Assembly: GCA_900100475.1 (NCBI GenBank)
Contig: FMTU01000007.1
Location: forward strand, 1-64,000
Direction of reading: 5' to 3'
Origin: Sphingobium faniae
GTDB taxonomy: Bacteria > Pseudomonadota > Alphaproteobacteria > Sphingomonadales > Sphingomonadaceae
DNA length: 64,000 nt
Positions 1 to 8,989 of this stretch are shown in pieces. Every line of letters begins with the position of its first letter. The stretch's first letter is position 1. The notes under the pieces were generated by a model. That model was not told the DNA's origin. It did not search any database and was given only the letters and a program-made list of their open reading frames with translations. The position numbers and the translations under genes were made by a program.

Positions 1-308
1 ACCTCGTCGGGGTGAAACCGCTGATCCAGGACGTCGAATTCGATATGTTCCTCGGCGACAAGGCGTTCGACGCTGATTGGTTGCGTACCGAACTGAACGA
101 AAGGGGCGCTGTAGTGGTGATCCCTCCCAAATCGAACCGGAAGCAAAAAATCGACTGCGACTTCCATGCCTATCGCTGGAGGCACCTCGTCGAGAACTTC
201 TTCTGTAGCCTCAAAACATTCCGGCGCATCGCTACCCGATACGAGAAAACTGATCAGAGCTACCGCGCCATGATCAACCTTGCGGCCCTGAAGATCGCTA
301 TGCGCTAA
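1..308 (+). pseudogene. IS5-family transposase, C-terminal part (cut by window edge)
   Basis: This is the C-terminal part of a DDE transposase of the IS5 type (IS427-like group). The reading frame is already open at the left edge and stops with TAA at 306-308. Visible hallmarks are GDKAFD near the second catalytic Asp and the Y-R-x7-EN-x-F-x2-LK-x3-RIATRYEK block that carries the catalytic Glu. The right end of the element must lie just beyond the stop, because an acyl-CoA dehydrogenase frame on the other strand begins to make sense from about 320. The inverted repeat cannot be paired since the left end is outside the window. Whether the full transposase is intact is unknown. Confidence 0.85.
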
Positions 309-490
309 ATGTCCACACGCCTTAGATCGCCGAGACCAAATTCGGCCAGGGTCTGTTCCAGCGCGGCGTCCCGGCCATTCTCCTCTGCTTCCGCCTTGCG
401 CACCTGCTCGGGCGAGCTTTCCGCCGACAATATCCTGCGCAGCGCGTCCCCAATTTCCTCGACCTCGGGGGTCCAGCGTTCGTCCAACAT
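309..490 (-). pseudogene. acyl-CoA dehydrogenase, N-terminal stump disrupted by IS5-type insertion
   Basis: An ATG at 490-488, preceded by an AGGAG ribosome site, opens a frame whose first 55 or so residues (MLDERWTPEVEEIGDALRRI and onward to AEFGLGDL) look like the N-terminus of an acyl-CoA dehydrogenase of about 350-400 residues. The frame then runs into the IS5-type element and stops at 305. Its start overlaps the stop of the upstream dehydrogenase (TGATG), so the two were translationally coupled. Paired dehydrogenase genes of this kind often encode a heteromeric enzyme in steroid side-chain catabolism; that is an analogy, not shown here. The remaining stump cannot encode a working enzyme. 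Confidence 0.75.
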
Positions 491-1644
491 CAATTGCTCC
501 TGGGAAGGCCGAGATAACGGGTGGCGACGATATTGCGCTGCACCTCGCTGGTGCCGCCAATGACGGTGAGAACGGTGGCCACGCGCACCTGCTGCTCCAG
601 ATCGTTGGCGAGAACATCCTCGCTTTCCTGATAGAGCGTCTCGCGGCCGAGCAGTTCGGCAGCCCATTCGACGAACTGCTGGGCGAGTTCCGACCCATAG
701 ACCTTGCTCATCGGGCCGCTGCCGGATGTGTCCTCGCCCCGCGCCGCCTGCAGGCCGACGCGCAGATAAAGCAGGCGATCGGCCTCCAGTTCCATGATGA
801 AATGGCCCAGCCGCTCCAGATCGCTCTCGCCCAGCGTATCGGCGCGCTCCTGCAAGCGATGGATCAGGCGGGCGCAAAGCAGGCGCGTTTCGGTGCCGCC
901 AAAGCTCATCGCCCGCTCCTCGTCGAGGTTGCCGGTGATGACCTTCCAGCCCTGATTCTCCTGACCGACGAGATTCTTCGCCGGCACGCGAACATTGTCG
1001 TAGAAGACCGCGTTCACATGCCAGCCGCCCAGCACCCAGACCGGCTGCATGGTGACGCCCGGCGACTTGAGGTCGACCAGCAGCAGCGACAGGCCCTTGT
1101 GGCGGCTCTGCTCGGGATCGGTCCGCACCAGCAGGCTGCACCAGTTCGCGTGATGCGCGGTGCTGGTCCACAGCTTCGATCCGTTGATCACATATTCGTC
1201 GCCTTCGCGCACCGCGCGGGTGCGAAGCGAAAGCAGGTCGCTGCCCGCTCCCGGCTCCGACAATCCCTGGCAATAGACCCAGCTTCCATCGGCGACGTGC
1301 GGCAGATGCTCGGCGATCTGCTCTTCGGAACCGCTCCGCAGCAACATGCCGCCGCCGCGCTGGATGCTGGTGAGGCCATAGCCGGGGAAGCCCTGACATT
1401 CGAGTTCCTCGGCCATCAGGAACTGCTGGTCGACGCGCGCGCCCTTGCCATAGGGCGCCGGCCAGGTCAGGCCGATCAGCCCTTCGCGACCGAGTCGGTT
1501 CTGGAACTCAAACGAAAAGCGTTCGAGATGCAGTTCTTCGGCCTCGTCGCGCAGCGCCCGCATTTCCTGCCAGCCATATTCCGCGGCGATGGCGCGCAGC
1601 TTGTCACGATAGAGGTTGTCCTCTTCGTCAGGCTGAAAATTCAT
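490..1644 (-). CDS. acyl-CoA dehydrogenase
   Basis: This 384-residue flavoprotein would introduce an alpha,beta double bond into an acyl-CoA. It shows the family order: N-terminal helical domain, a mid beta-domain with the QGLSEPGAGSDL substrate/FAD motif and GSKLWTS, and a C-terminal helical domain ending in GGTSEVQRN-x4-RYLGLPR. Glu is absent at the MCAD position (GGTSE instead of EGTxx); a Glu in the LDEERAMSF helix is the likelier catalytic base, as in isovaleryl-CoA dehydrogenase. I chose the ATG at 1644 (MNFQPDEED) because GAGAGG lies 8 bases upstream; the frame extends further to 1731 without a better site. It is followed by the truncated partner gene with overlapping stop and start. 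Confidence 0.9.
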   Translation of the reverse strand: MNFQPDEEDNLYRDKLRAIAAEYGWQEMRALRDEAEELHLERFSFEFQNRLGREGLIGLTWPAPYGKGARVDQQFLMAEELECQGFPGYGLTSIQRGGGMLLRSGSEEQIAEHLPHVADGSWVYCQGLSEPGAGSDLLSLRTRAVREGDEYVINGSKLWTSTAHHANWCSLLVRTDPEQSRHKGLSLLLVDLKSPGVTMQPVWVLGGWHVNAVFYDNVRVPAKNLVGQENQGWKVITGNLDEERAMSFGGTETRLLCARLIHRLQERADTLGESDLERLGHFIMELEADRLLYLRVGLQAARGEDTSGSGPMSKVYGSELAQQFVEWAAELLGRETLYQESEDVLANDLEQQVRVATVLTVIGGTSEVQRNIVATRYLGLPRSN

Positions 1645-1681
1645 ATCAAAACACCTCTCAGGGGCCTTCAACCAACGTCTA

Positions 1682-1699
1682 TATACAAGTTGACTAACT
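1682..1699. promoter_or_regulatory. candidate operator in the divergent dehydrogenase/ferredoxin promoter
   Basis: The 143-base divergent gap holds TATACAAGTTGACTAACT, whose AGTT-GACT-AACT part is an imperfect inverted repeat. A related string, TATATAAGTTATCCAAGT, lies at 5815-5832 in the next divergent promoter, and its ATATAAGTTAT core recurs at 19482-19492. A looser relative, AGTTACCTAGT, precedes the TonB receptor at 26409. A shared repressor site is plausible; a TetR gene at 32732 is one candidate reader. This is inferred from sequence similarity only. Confidence 0.35.
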
Positions 1700-1787
1700 G
1701 ACCCATTACTGCGATTGGACATAAGACGCAACCTGCGCGTAAAAACGCATCAGGATTGGATCACTGACAGGAGCGATTGAGGATATT

Positions 1788-2108
1788 ATGCCGCGGATCA
1801 CTTTCATCAACGCCAACGGAACCCAGACCGAGGTGGAAGCCAAGATTGGCGAATCGGTCATGCGGGCTGCGCTTGATCATGGCGTGGAAGGCCTTTCAGC
1901 CGAGTGCGGCGGCTGCCTGAGCTGCGCGACCTGCCACGCCTATGTGGGTGAAGATTGGGTGGAACGCCTGCCAGAACCTTCGGAAGAAGAGAAGGTCATG
2001 GTGGAATGCGCCATCGACGTGCGCGCAACCAGCCGCCTGACCTGCCAGATCGAGGTCACCGATGACATGGATGGCCTGACCGTGGAAATCCCCGCCAGTC
2101 AATATTGA
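1788..2108 (+). CDS. [2Fe-2S] ferredoxin, adrenodoxin/putidaredoxin type
   Basis: This 106-residue electron carrier has the exact vertebrate-type ligand spacing C40-x5-C46-x2-C49-x36-C86 that binds one [2Fe-2S] cluster. Cys43 is an extra, non-ligand residue. Proteins of this type pass electrons from an NAD(P)H reductase to bacterial class I P450s such as CYP101. Two P450 genes lie later in the window (20686 and 29047), so it may serve either. No reductase gene is visible within the window, so that partner must be encoded elsewhere. The start is an ATG behind TGAGGA. Confidence 0.93.
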   Translation: MPRITFINANGTQTEVEAKIGESVMRAALDHGVEGLSAECGGCLSCATCHAYVGEDWVERLPEPSEEEKVMVECAIDVRATSRLTCQIEVTDDMDGLTVEIPASQY

Positions 2109-2163
2109 GGCACGGCGCCGGCACTGCCGGGCCAGAACAGGTTTAACAGGTTGGGGCAGAGGA

Positions 2164-3375
2164 ATGTCTAAATCTCTGGAAGGTATCCGCGTCATCGACA
2201 TGGGGCGCATCGTTTCAGCGCCCTGGTGTGGTCAGGCTCTGGCCGATCTGGGCGCCGATGTCATCAAGGTGGAGCGCCCGGGCCGGGGAGACGATCTCCG
2301 CACCTATGGGCCGTCTTTCGCGCATGATCGCGACGGAAAGCCCACGCCGGAATCCGGCCATTATCTCTGCTCCAACCGCAACAAGCGTTCCGTCACAGTC
2401 GATATCGCGCGGCCAGAGGGACAGGAACTGATCCGCAAGCTGGCCGCCAGCGCCGATGTGCTGATCGAAAATTACAAGGTGGGTGACCTCAAGCGCTATG
2501 GACTCGATTATGAGAGCCTGAAGGCGGTCAATCCCAACCTCATCTATTGCTCGATAACGGGCTTCGGCCAGAGCGGCCCCTATGCCAGCCAGCCCGGCTA
2601 TGACGCCGTGTTTCAGGGCATGAGCGGCATGATGTCGGTCACAGGAGAGCCGGACGGATCGCCGCAGCGCGTGGGTGTGTTCATCATCGACGAAATGACC
2701 GGCCTCTATGCCGCGGTCGCGATCCTTGCTGCCTTGCGCCATCGCGACAATGGCGGCGGCGGGCAATATATCGACCTGGCCCTGCTGGACGTCGCTGTCG
2801 CCGCCATGGCGCCTCGCACGATCGAATGGCTGCTGGACAAGCAAATCCCGGAGCGGCTGGGCACCAAGTCGCCCGGCTCCGCGCCCGCCCAGGTGTTCGC
2901 CTGCGCCGATGGCTTCCTCAACATTCAGGCAGGCGCGGAGGCGGACTATCGCAAGCTGTGCGATGCGCTGGGCGTTCCCGAACTGAAGGAAGACCTCCGC
3001 TTCGCCATCCGCAAGGATCGGGTCATTCATCAGGATGTGCTCATTCCGCTGCTGGAAGAGAAAATCCGTGGTTGGACAGTCAAGGACCTGTCGGCGGAAC
3101 TGGTGGCGCGGGGCGTCGTCGCTTCGCCGATCTACACCGCCGATCAGGTTGTCGCCGATCAACAGGTCGTCCATCGCGGACTGCATTTCGACGTGCCGCA
3201 TCCCACGGTCGGCACCGTGCCGCTCGTCGCCAGCCCGATGCGGATGTCCGGCACGCCGGTGGACCATTATCGCGCGCCGCCAACCCTGGGCCAGCATACC
3301 GACGACGTGCTGCAAGGGCTTCTCCAGTTGACGCCGGACGAGATCGAGAAGTTGCGGCAGGACGCCATCATCTGA
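2164..3375 (+). CDS. class III CoA-transferase (CaiB/BaiF family)
   Basis: The 403-residue length and motifs fit formyl-CoA/carnitine CoA-transferases, which move CoA between carboxylic acids through an aspartyl-CoA thioester. The N-terminus shows the family signature VIDMGRIVSAPWCGQALADL followed by GADVIKVE-x-PGRGD, then NKRSVTVD and TGFGQSGP. Asp176 in IIDEMTGLY is in the position of the catalytic aspartate. It sits 56 bases after the ferredoxin gene and is probably co-transcribed with it. Two more members (30305 and 31525) lie in the same cluster, so three different acid/CoA exchanges may be needed, for example entry of the substrate acid and recycling of CoA from products. Confidence 0.92.
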   Translation: MSKSLEGIRVIDMGRIVSAPWCGQALADLGADVIKVERPGRGDDLRTYGPSFAHDRDGKPTPESGHYLCSNRNKRSVTVDIARPEGQELIRKLAASADVLIENYKVGDLKRYGLDYESLKAVNPNLIYCSITGFGQSGPYASQPGYDAVFQGMSGMMSVTGEPDGSPQRVGVFIIDEMTGLYAAVAILAALRHRDNGGGGQYIDLALLDVAVAAMAPRTIEWLLDKQIPERLGTKSPGSAPAQVFACADGFLNIQAGAEADYRKLCDALGVPELKEDLRFAIRKDRVIHQDVLIPLLEEKIRGWTVKDLSAELVARGVVASPIYTADQVVADQQVVHRGLHFDVPHPTVGTVPLVASPMRMSGTPVDHYRAPPTLGQHTDDVLQGLLQLTPDEIEKLRQDAII

Positions 3376-3424
3376 CCTGCCGAATCCCGGCAGACAATGC
3401 ATCGGCAGTCCGCAGGCGAGTTTT

Positions 3425-4789
3425 TCAAGGCATGGAAGACGCTTCCCGCGGAATCGCCCGCAGCGGAATGAGCGCGAGCAGGCCGATCATCCCCATGACC
3501 AGGATCGCCATCCGGACCGTCGACAGATCAAGCGGGCCATCCCCGAAAAGGCGCAGCGACACGGTCGCGACCCCCACGCCCGCCACCAGCGCCATTTGCT
3601 GAAACAGCGCAGACAAGCTCGTCACAGCCCCCATTTCCGCTGGCGAGACCTGCGCGAAGTTCAATATGGTTCCGCCATTCACCACCATCGCACGGCCCAG
3701 GCCATGCACGGCAAGGGCGGCAAGCAACGCAACCATCCAGCCAGCGTCGCACACCAGCGACAAGCTCACGAAAGCCAGGCTTCCCACGATCGCCCCGATC
3801 GCCATCGTCCCCGAAATCCCTATACGAGGCAGGCAATAGGCGATGGCGGGCTTCACGCCCAGATTGCCCAGCGCCGGCGCCAGCAACATCATGCCCGTTA
3901 CGATCGCGCTTTCATGCAAGCCGACCTGCATCAGCAGCGACACGAGCATGGGGCTGGCCGATATCGTCATCCGCATCGGAAAATCGCTCAGGATACTGGC
4001 CCTGAGCGCGGGCCTTTGCAGAAGGCCGATCCGGATGAGCGGATTGCTGGCCGTGCGGGCATGATAGCCCAGCGACGCGAGCAACCCGAAGCCAGCCAGC
4101 AGCAGCCCGACGACCCACGGCAGTTCCGCTTGATGGCCCAGCATTTCCATCGCGGCCACGATGCAGGTCAGGCCAGTGCCGCAAAGAGCCAGCCCTTTGA
4201 TGTCCAGCTTCGCCGCGTCCTGCATCTTGTCGTCATCAGCGATCAAGCTCACGGCCAGAATGATCAGCACGCCGAGCGGCAGCACCGCGACAAAGATGGA
4301 TCGCCACCCGAATAGCTCGACCAGCACGCCTCCAAAAAGCGGGCCGACAATGGGTCCGATCAGCCCGATCGTCGCAAAGGTCGTGACCGCACTGGAAAGC
4401 CGTTCGCGCGGCACGGACCGGACCACCATCAACCGTCCGATCGGCAGCATGAGAGACGAGGCAGCGCCACCGATGAAGCGCGCCACCATCAGTAACGACA
4501 GGTTCGATGCCAGCACGCAGCCGATCGCCGCCAATACAACCACCAGCGTGGCGAAACGGAAGGTGTTCGCTCCGCCATAGCGGTCGGCCAGCCAACCACC
4601 GGCGGGAACCGTCACCGCCATCCCGATCAGATAGGATGTGATGACGAGCGTCGCGGTCACGGGATCAATGCCAAAGGACCGCGCAATATCCGGCAACGCC
4701 GTTGCAATCGCCGTCGCGTCGATCGTCTGGATCAGCACGGCCGATCCCATGACATAGGGAATTGCCGCAGATTTCCTTGTCCCGCCCAT
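3425..4789 (-). CDS. MFS transporter, DHA2 (EmrB/QacA-like) type
   Basis: A 454-residue hydrophobic protein with about 14 predicted membrane helices. The N-terminal helix contains the DHA2-type signature with an acidic residue (QTIDATAIATALPDIARSF), followed by SYLIGMAV and the loop motif GWLADRYG. Family members export drugs or organic compounds by proton antiport; substrate export or uptake in this cluster is an inference. It is transcribed away from the ferredoxin/CoA-transferase pair and convergent with it; the gap between the two stops is only 49 bases. The ATG at 4789 is the natural start. Confidence 0.85.
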   Translation of the reverse strand: MGGTRKSAAIPYVMGSAVLIQTIDATAIATALPDIARSFGIDPVTATLVITSYLIGMAVTVPAGGWLADRYGGANTFRFATLVVVLAAIGCVLASNLSLLMVARFIGGAASSLMLPIGRLMVVRSVPRERLSSAVTTFATIGLIGPIVGPLFGGVLVELFGWRSIFVAVLPLGVLIILAVSLIADDDKMQDAAKLDIKGLALCGTGLTCIVAAMEMLGHQAELPWVVGLLLAGFGLLASLGYHARTASNPLIRIGLLQRPALRASILSDFPMRMTISASPMLVSLLMQVGLHESAIVTGMMLLAPALGNLGVKPAIAYCLPRIGISGTMAIGAIVGSLAFVSLSLVCDAGWMVALLAALAVHGLGRAMVVNGGTILNFAQVSPAEMGAVTSLSALFQQMALVAGVGVATVSLRLFGDGPLDLSTVRMAILVMGMIGLLALIPLRAIPREASSMP

Positions 4790-4964
4790 GCCTTTGCCCC
4801 ATCGGCCTCAACAAACGCATGGCGCTCGGCCGCGAGCGTGCCCACGCGGCAATTCAATCGTGCCGGAAAACCGACACATCCAAAAACATTTCATGATGGC
4901 GGCAAGAGGCGGATCAGATCCGATCCCGCCTCTCCTCCGCCTCCCGGCCGCGATTGGGGACGGA

Positions 4965-5744
4965 TCAGCTACCCGTCCATACCGGCTTGCGCTTTTCCAG
5001 AAACGCCCTCGGCCCTTCCTGTGCGTCGCTGCTCTCGCGCACGATCTTGCCAGCCGCGCGCATCTCCGCGAACAGGGCTTCCTCGCTCAGGCTATTCGCC
5101 TGACGCGCCACGCACAGGCTCTGCTGCACCGCGACAGGCGCATTTTCCGCGATCTGGCTTGCCAGCGCCAGCGCAGCCGAAACAGCCTCGCCAGTCGGCA
5201 CGACACGGTTCACCAGTCCCAATTCATAGGCTCGGGCAGCGGTGATCGACTCGCCGGTCGTCAGCATCTCTAAGGCGATCGACGGCGGGATGCGCTGCGC
5301 CATGCGGAACACGCCCGCCCCGCCTGCGATGATGCCCCGCTTCACTTCGGGCAAACCGAATCGCGCGCGCTCCGACGCGACGATCATGTCGAGCGCGAGA
5401 CAGATTTCGGTGCCTCCCCCAACGGCCACGGCATCGACGGCGGCAATCCACGGCTTTGTCCGGCGCGCTTCGATGATCCCGGCGAAACCGCCATCCTTTG
5501 TCACCAGAGCGGCGGCACGGCCGGCAGCGACTTCGGCCAGGTCCGCGCCCGCGCAAAAGCTCTGATCCCCCGCCGCAGCCAGGACGACCGCACGGATCGA
5601 CTTGTCCGATTCGGCCAGCCTGACCGCCGCCTCGATGCCCGATGCGACATCGCCATTTACAGCGTTGCGTTTTTCCGGGCGATTGATCGTCACCAGCAGG
5701 ACATGCTGCATCGGCCGCTCAACCAATACCGCCTCAGTCGACAT
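4965..5744 (-). CDS. enoyl-CoA hydratase/isomerase family protein
   Basis: A 259-residue crotonase-fold protein that would hydrate or isomerise an enoyl-CoA. The oxyanion-hole segment SFCAGADLAEV and the second one with GGGTEICLALDMIVA are clear. The catalytic-Glu region reads FGLPEVKRGIIAGG, with Glu present in LPEV, while the other hydratase Glu position is T-E in GGGTEI. The start at 5744 (MSTEAVLVERP) is supported by GAGAGG 9 bases upstream; the frame extends upstream without a better site. It is divergent from the aldehyde dehydrogenase gene and probably shares its control region. Confidence 0.9.
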   Translation of the reverse strand: MSTEAVLVERPMQHVLLVTINRPEKRNAVNGDVASGIEAAVRLAESDKSIRAVVLAAAGDQSFCAGADLAEVAAGRAAALVTKDGGFAGIIEARRTKPWIAAVDAVAVGGGTEICLALDMIVASERARFGLPEVKRGIIAGGAGVFRMAQRIPPSIALEMLTTGESITAARAYELGLVNRVVPTGEAVSAALALASQIAENAPVAVQQSLCVARQANSLSEEALFAEMRAAGKIVRESSDAQEGPRAFLEKRKPVWTGS

Positions 5745-5814
5745 ATTCTTGATCCTCTCACAGGAATTTGAATTTTTGGGTCGTTGCAACCCTCCGCTGA
5801 CCTGCTATCATCCT

Positions 5815-5832
5815 TATATAAGTTATCCAAGT
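5815..5832. promoter_or_regulatory. candidate operator in the hydratase/aldehyde dehydrogenase promoter
   Basis: TATATAAGTTATCCAAGT lies between the divergent hydratase and aldehyde dehydrogenase genes, about 15 bases upstream of the latter's start codon. It resembles the string at 1682-1699 (13 of 18 positions by my alignment) and shares the 11-base core ATATAAGTTAT with 19482-19492. A regulator binding here would sit over the start region of the dehydrogenase transcript. Function is inferred. Confidence 0.35.
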
Positions 5833-5847
5833 AAAAGGATGTCCCGA

Positions 5848-7326
5848 ATGGCCAACGTGATCGACGATTCCAGTGCTTCGAAGACCTGGAACAGTCACTT
5901 TATCGGCGGCGGACTGACGCCATCAATCGGCACAGACATGATTGATGTCTATGATCCGGCTACCGGCGAACTGGTTGGCCGCGCCGCAGCGGGCAATGCG
6001 AAGGACATCGACGACGCCGTCGCCGCCGCCCGCGAATGCTTCGACAAGCGCACATGGCGCAACAAGACCGCGCATGACCGCGCCGCCCTGATCTGGGAAC
6101 TGGGCGAGCGCATCGGCAAACATGCGGATGAATTCGCGGAAATCGAAGTACGCGACAATGGCATGCCGATGATGTTCGCCAAGGGCAATATCAACAGCCT
6201 GATCAACGGACTGCGCTATTATGCCGGGATGGTGACGAAGCTGCACGGCATCACCGCCGACCTGTCCGGCAACGGCCGCGAAATCCACAGCTACACCTCG
6301 TCCGAGCCGGTGGGCGTGGTCGGCGCCATCACGCCCTGGAATGCGCCGCTCGCCGTGCTGATCAACAAGATCGCGCCCGCCATCGCGGCGGGATGCAGCA
6401 TCGTCTGCAAACCGCCGGAGCAGACCCCGCAATCGGCCATTCGCCTCGGCGAACTGCTGGCCGAATGGAAGCTTCTGCCCGAAGGTCTCATCAATATCGT
6501 CAATGGCTTTGGCTATGATGCCGGGCAGGCGCTGGCCGATCATCCCGATGTGGACAAGGTCACCTTCACCGGCTCGACCGCAGTGGGCAAGAAGCTGATC
6601 CAGGCTTCGGCGGGCAATCTGAAGCGCGTCACGCTGGAACTGGGCGGCAAGTCGCCGGTCTTCATCTTCGACGACGCCGATCTGGAAAAGGCGGTTCCCG
6701 CCGCCGCCATGGCGATCTTTGCCAATAGCGGTCAGGTGTGCTTCGCCGGATCGCGCCTTTATATCCAGCGAGGCATCTTCGACAAAGTGATTCAGGGCGT
6801 CGCCAAGGTGGGTGAATCCATGCGCCTGGGCAGCGGCTTCGACCCGCAGACGCAGATTGGCCCGCTGGTGTCGCAGCAGCAGTTGTCGCGCGTCATGTCC
6901 TATGTCGAAAGCGGCATCAGCGAGGGCGCGGAACTGATCTTCGGTGGCAAGCAGCACGGCGACAAGGGCTATTTCATCCAGCCTACCGTCTTCGCCAACC
7001 ATGACCGAAAGGCGATACGCATCGCCGAGGAAGAGATTTTCGGCCCGGTCGTGACCGCCATGCCCTTTGACGGGCTGGACGAACTGGAAGCTCTGGCGAA
7101 CAACACGGAATATGGCCTTGGCTCTGGCGTTTTCACGTCCAATGTCAGCACCGCGCATCGCGCCGCCAAGCTGATCCGCGCGGGCAATGTGTGGATCAAC
7201 TGCTACGGCATTCTCGACAAGGCCATGCCGTTCGGCGGCTTCAAGCAGTCCGGCTGGGGCCGCGAGGCTGGCTTCGAAGGCATTGCGCCTTTTCTGGAAA
7301 CCAAGTCCGTCTACACGATGCTTTAA
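5848..7326 (+). CDS. NAD(P)-dependent aldehyde dehydrogenase
   Basis: This 492-residue protein oxidises an aldehyde to an acid. It has the usual order: GAITPWNAPL (cofactor and oxyanion Asn region), FTGSTAVGKK nucleotide-binding loop, TLELGGKSPVF with the general-base Glu, and ANSGQVCFAGSR with the nucleophilic Cys. The C-terminus carries EEIFGPVV and PFGGFKQSGWGRE. I chose the ATG at 5848 (MANVIDD) because AAAAGG lies 9 bases upstream and this gives the normal family length; the frame runs open much further upstream. An in-frame ATG at 5839 overlaps that ribosome site and is less likely. A role on a catabolic aldehyde such as the product of the LuxC-like reductase or an ADH is possible. Confidence 0.92.
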   Translation: MANVIDDSSASKTWNSHFIGGGLTPSIGTDMIDVYDPATGELVGRAAAGNAKDIDDAVAAARECFDKRTWRNKTAHDRAALIWELGERIGKHADEFAEIEVRDNGMPMMFAKGNINSLINGLRYYAGMVTKLHGITADLSGNGREIHSYTSSEPVGVVGAITPWNAPLAVLINKIAPAIAAGCSIVCKPPEQTPQSAIRLGELLAEWKLLPEGLINIVNGFGYDAGQALADHPDVDKVTFTGSTAVGKKLIQASAGNLKRVTLELGGKSPVFIFDDADLEKAVPAAAMAIFANSGQVCFAGSRLYIQRGIFDKVIQGVAKVGESMRLGSGFDPQTQIGPLVSQQQLSRVMSYVESGISEGAELIFGGKQHGDKGYFIQPTVFANHDRKAIRIAEEEIFGPVVTAMPFDGLDELEALANNTEYGLGSGVFTSNVSTAHRAAKLIRAGNVWINCYGILDKAMPFGGFKQSGWGREAGFEGIAPFLETKSVYTML

Positions 7327-7333
7327 TGAATTG

Positions 7334-7368
7334 GGAAGCGCGGGGCGGAGCCGCCGCTCCGCGCTTCC
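7334..7368. terminator. inverted repeat between convergent genes
   Basis: A 10-base perfect stem (GGAAGCGCGG at 7334-7343 with CCGCGCTTCC at 7359-7368) encloses a 15-base loop, between the aldehyde dehydrogenase stop and the stop of the convergent thioesterase. There is no T-run, so it is at best a weak bidirectional terminator or an mRNA-end hairpin. Confidence 0.5.
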
Positions 7369-7407
7369 ACGCCTGACGATGGCGGGCGCCATCGCCCGGA
7401 TGAAGGC

Positions 7408-7869
7408 TCACATAAGCTGGCGCGGCAGGAGCTGGCGGCCGAGGCGACTTTCCTCCAGATGAGCGCGCACCGCATCATTGAGGAGCACCGTGGCGCTATT
7501 CTGGACCGCCACGAGCACAGCCTCGGCGATAACGTGGCAGGCCCCTTCCATGAAGAAAGCCTGCCCCAGCCGCATCGACTTCGCCCCTATATCCAGAACG
7601 CCCGTGCCGATCGTGAACATATTCGGCCACCGCGCTTCATTCAGATAGCGGACCGCCACCTGCCCCACTACGAAGTGGAATCCCAATGGCCGTTCGATAC
7701 GCGAGAACATGTGCCGAATGAACGCGCTGCGTCCTTCGCTGAACATTTCCGCGATGGCGATATTATTCACATGATGATTGGGATCGAGATCGGAAAAGCG
7801 CGCCTGTATCTCATACCGATGCGGGAAAGCCGTAATTTCAACCTGATTCCGCGTCCATTCGCCAGACAT
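7408..7869 (-). CDS. acyl-CoA thioesterase, 4HBT hot-dog fold
   Basis: A 153-residue single hot-dog domain resembling 4-hydroxybenzoyl-CoA thioesterase-type enzymes. The segment RFSDLDPNHHVNNIAIAEMF matches the family pattern with a catalytic Asp and the following HVNN. The enzyme would hydrolyse an acyl-CoA to acid and CoA, releasing dead-end thioesters or a product. The ATG at 7869 (MSGEWTRN) has GGGGAGG immediately upstream and is preferred over the longer frame to 7929. It is divergent from the 3-hydroxyacyl-CoA dehydrogenase operon; the AT-rich 225-base gap between them should hold promoters for both. Confidence 0.85.
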   Translation of the reverse strand: MSGEWTRNQVEITAFPHRYEIQARFSDLDPNHHVNNIAIAEMFSEGRSAFIRHMFSRIERPLGFHFVVGQVAVRYLNEARWPNMFTIGTGVLDIGAKSMRLGQAFFMEGACHVIAEAVLVAVQNSATVLLNDAVRAHLEESRLGRQLLPRQLM

Positions 7870-8094
7870 TGCCTCCCCTGTCCTCCCGTTCGTTCCGCCG
7901 CCAATCCCGCAGCCCATTAAGCATGACATAGCTAAATTATATATCTTTGTTTTCTCTTGCGGGATAGAAATGCGATTCCGTAAGCAAGCTATTTATCCGT
8001 TCGCCAAAGCGGCATCATCGGCACTATCGCGCTTTATAAGCAACGGGGATGCAGACAGCGGGAATGCCAGCGTGGCACAAAAGGAGACCAGATT

Positions 8095-8967
8095 ATGAAC
8101 AGCGTGGGCATCATTGGCGCAGGCCAAATGGGAGCCGGCATCACCCAGATATCCGCGCTGGCGGGCATCAAGGTGTTTCTTTCGGATGTCTCGCTCGAAC
8201 TGGCGTCAAAGGGAAAAGCCGGCATCGTCAGGATGCTCGACAAGGCTGTCGAGAAGGGGAAGATCGACGCCGGGACGCGCGATGCGGCAGCGGCGCTGAT
8301 CCAGCCCGTCGGCGATCTCGAACCCATGCGCGACGCTGAACTGATCATCGAAGCCGCCACCGAGCGCGAAGACCTCAAGCGTTCCATCTTTGCCGATATC
8401 GGCAGGATCATGGCCCCTTCGGCCATATTGGCATCCAACACATCCTCCATCTCGATCACGAGGCTGGCCCAGGCTTCGCCGGACGCGAGCCGGTTCATCG
8501 GCATGCACTTTTTCAACCCGGTGCCGATGATGCCGCTCCTTGAGTTGATCCGCGGCCTTGGCACATCGGATGCGACGGTCGCCGTGGCGGAGGAGTTCGG
8601 CCGGAAGACGGGAAAGAGCACGATCATCGCTGCCGATCGCCCCGGCTTCGTCGTGAATCGCATCCTCATCCCGATGTTGAACGAAGCGATCTTCGCCCTG
8701 GGCGAAGGCCTTGCCTCGGTATTGGACATTGACGCCGGCCTGAAACTGGGCCTGGGTCATCCGATGGGTCCGCTTACCCTTGCCGATCTGGTCGGTCTCG
8801 ACACCCTGCTGGGCGCCATTCGGGTTTTCCAGCAGGATTTTGGCGATCCCAAATACCGCCCCGCTCCGCTATTGCTGAAATTGGTCGAAGCCGGCTGGCT
8901 GGGACGCAAGACGGGCCGCGGCTTTTACGACTATAGCGGGGAAACGCCGACGCCGCTGAGCTTCTGA
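8095..8967 (+). CDS. 3-hydroxyacyl-CoA dehydrogenase (3-hydroxybutyryl-CoA type)
   Basis: At 290 residues this has the length of the short monofunctional enzyme that oxidises 3-hydroxyacyl-CoA with NAD. The N-terminal Rossmann motif is [12 protein letters not shown]; the catalytic His-containing [15 protein letters not shown] is followed by the C-terminal domain with [10 protein letters not shown] and [17 protein letters not shown] strong AAGGAG site precedes the ATG. With the hydratase and dehydrogenases nearby it completes a beta-oxidation set, although no thiolase is visible in the window. Confidence 0.93.
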   Translation: MNSVGIIGAGQMGAGITQISALAGIKVFLSDVSLELASKGKAGIVRMLDKAVEKGKIDAGTRDAAAALIQPVGDLEPMRDAELIIEAATEREDLKRSIFADIGRIMAPSAILASNTSSISITRLAQASPDASRFIGMHFFNPVPMMPLLELIRGLGTSDATVAVAEEFGRKTGKSTIIAADRPGFVVNRILIPMLNEAIFALGEGLASVLDIDAGLKLGLGHPMGPLTLADLVGLDTLLGAIRVFQQDFGDPKYRPAPLLLKLVEAGWLGRKTGRGFYDYSGETPTPLSF

Positions 8968-8989
8968 ACAATATCCGCTGGATGACCAT

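Noticed and set aside
802..1701. Long open frame on the plus strand over the acyl-CoA dehydrogenase
   Set aside because: It mirrors the real minus-strand gene, which has clear family motifs; the plus frame has none.
2215..3402. 395-codon frame on the minus strand over the CoA-transferase
   Set aside because: A high-GC shadow of the real plus-strand gene with no signature.
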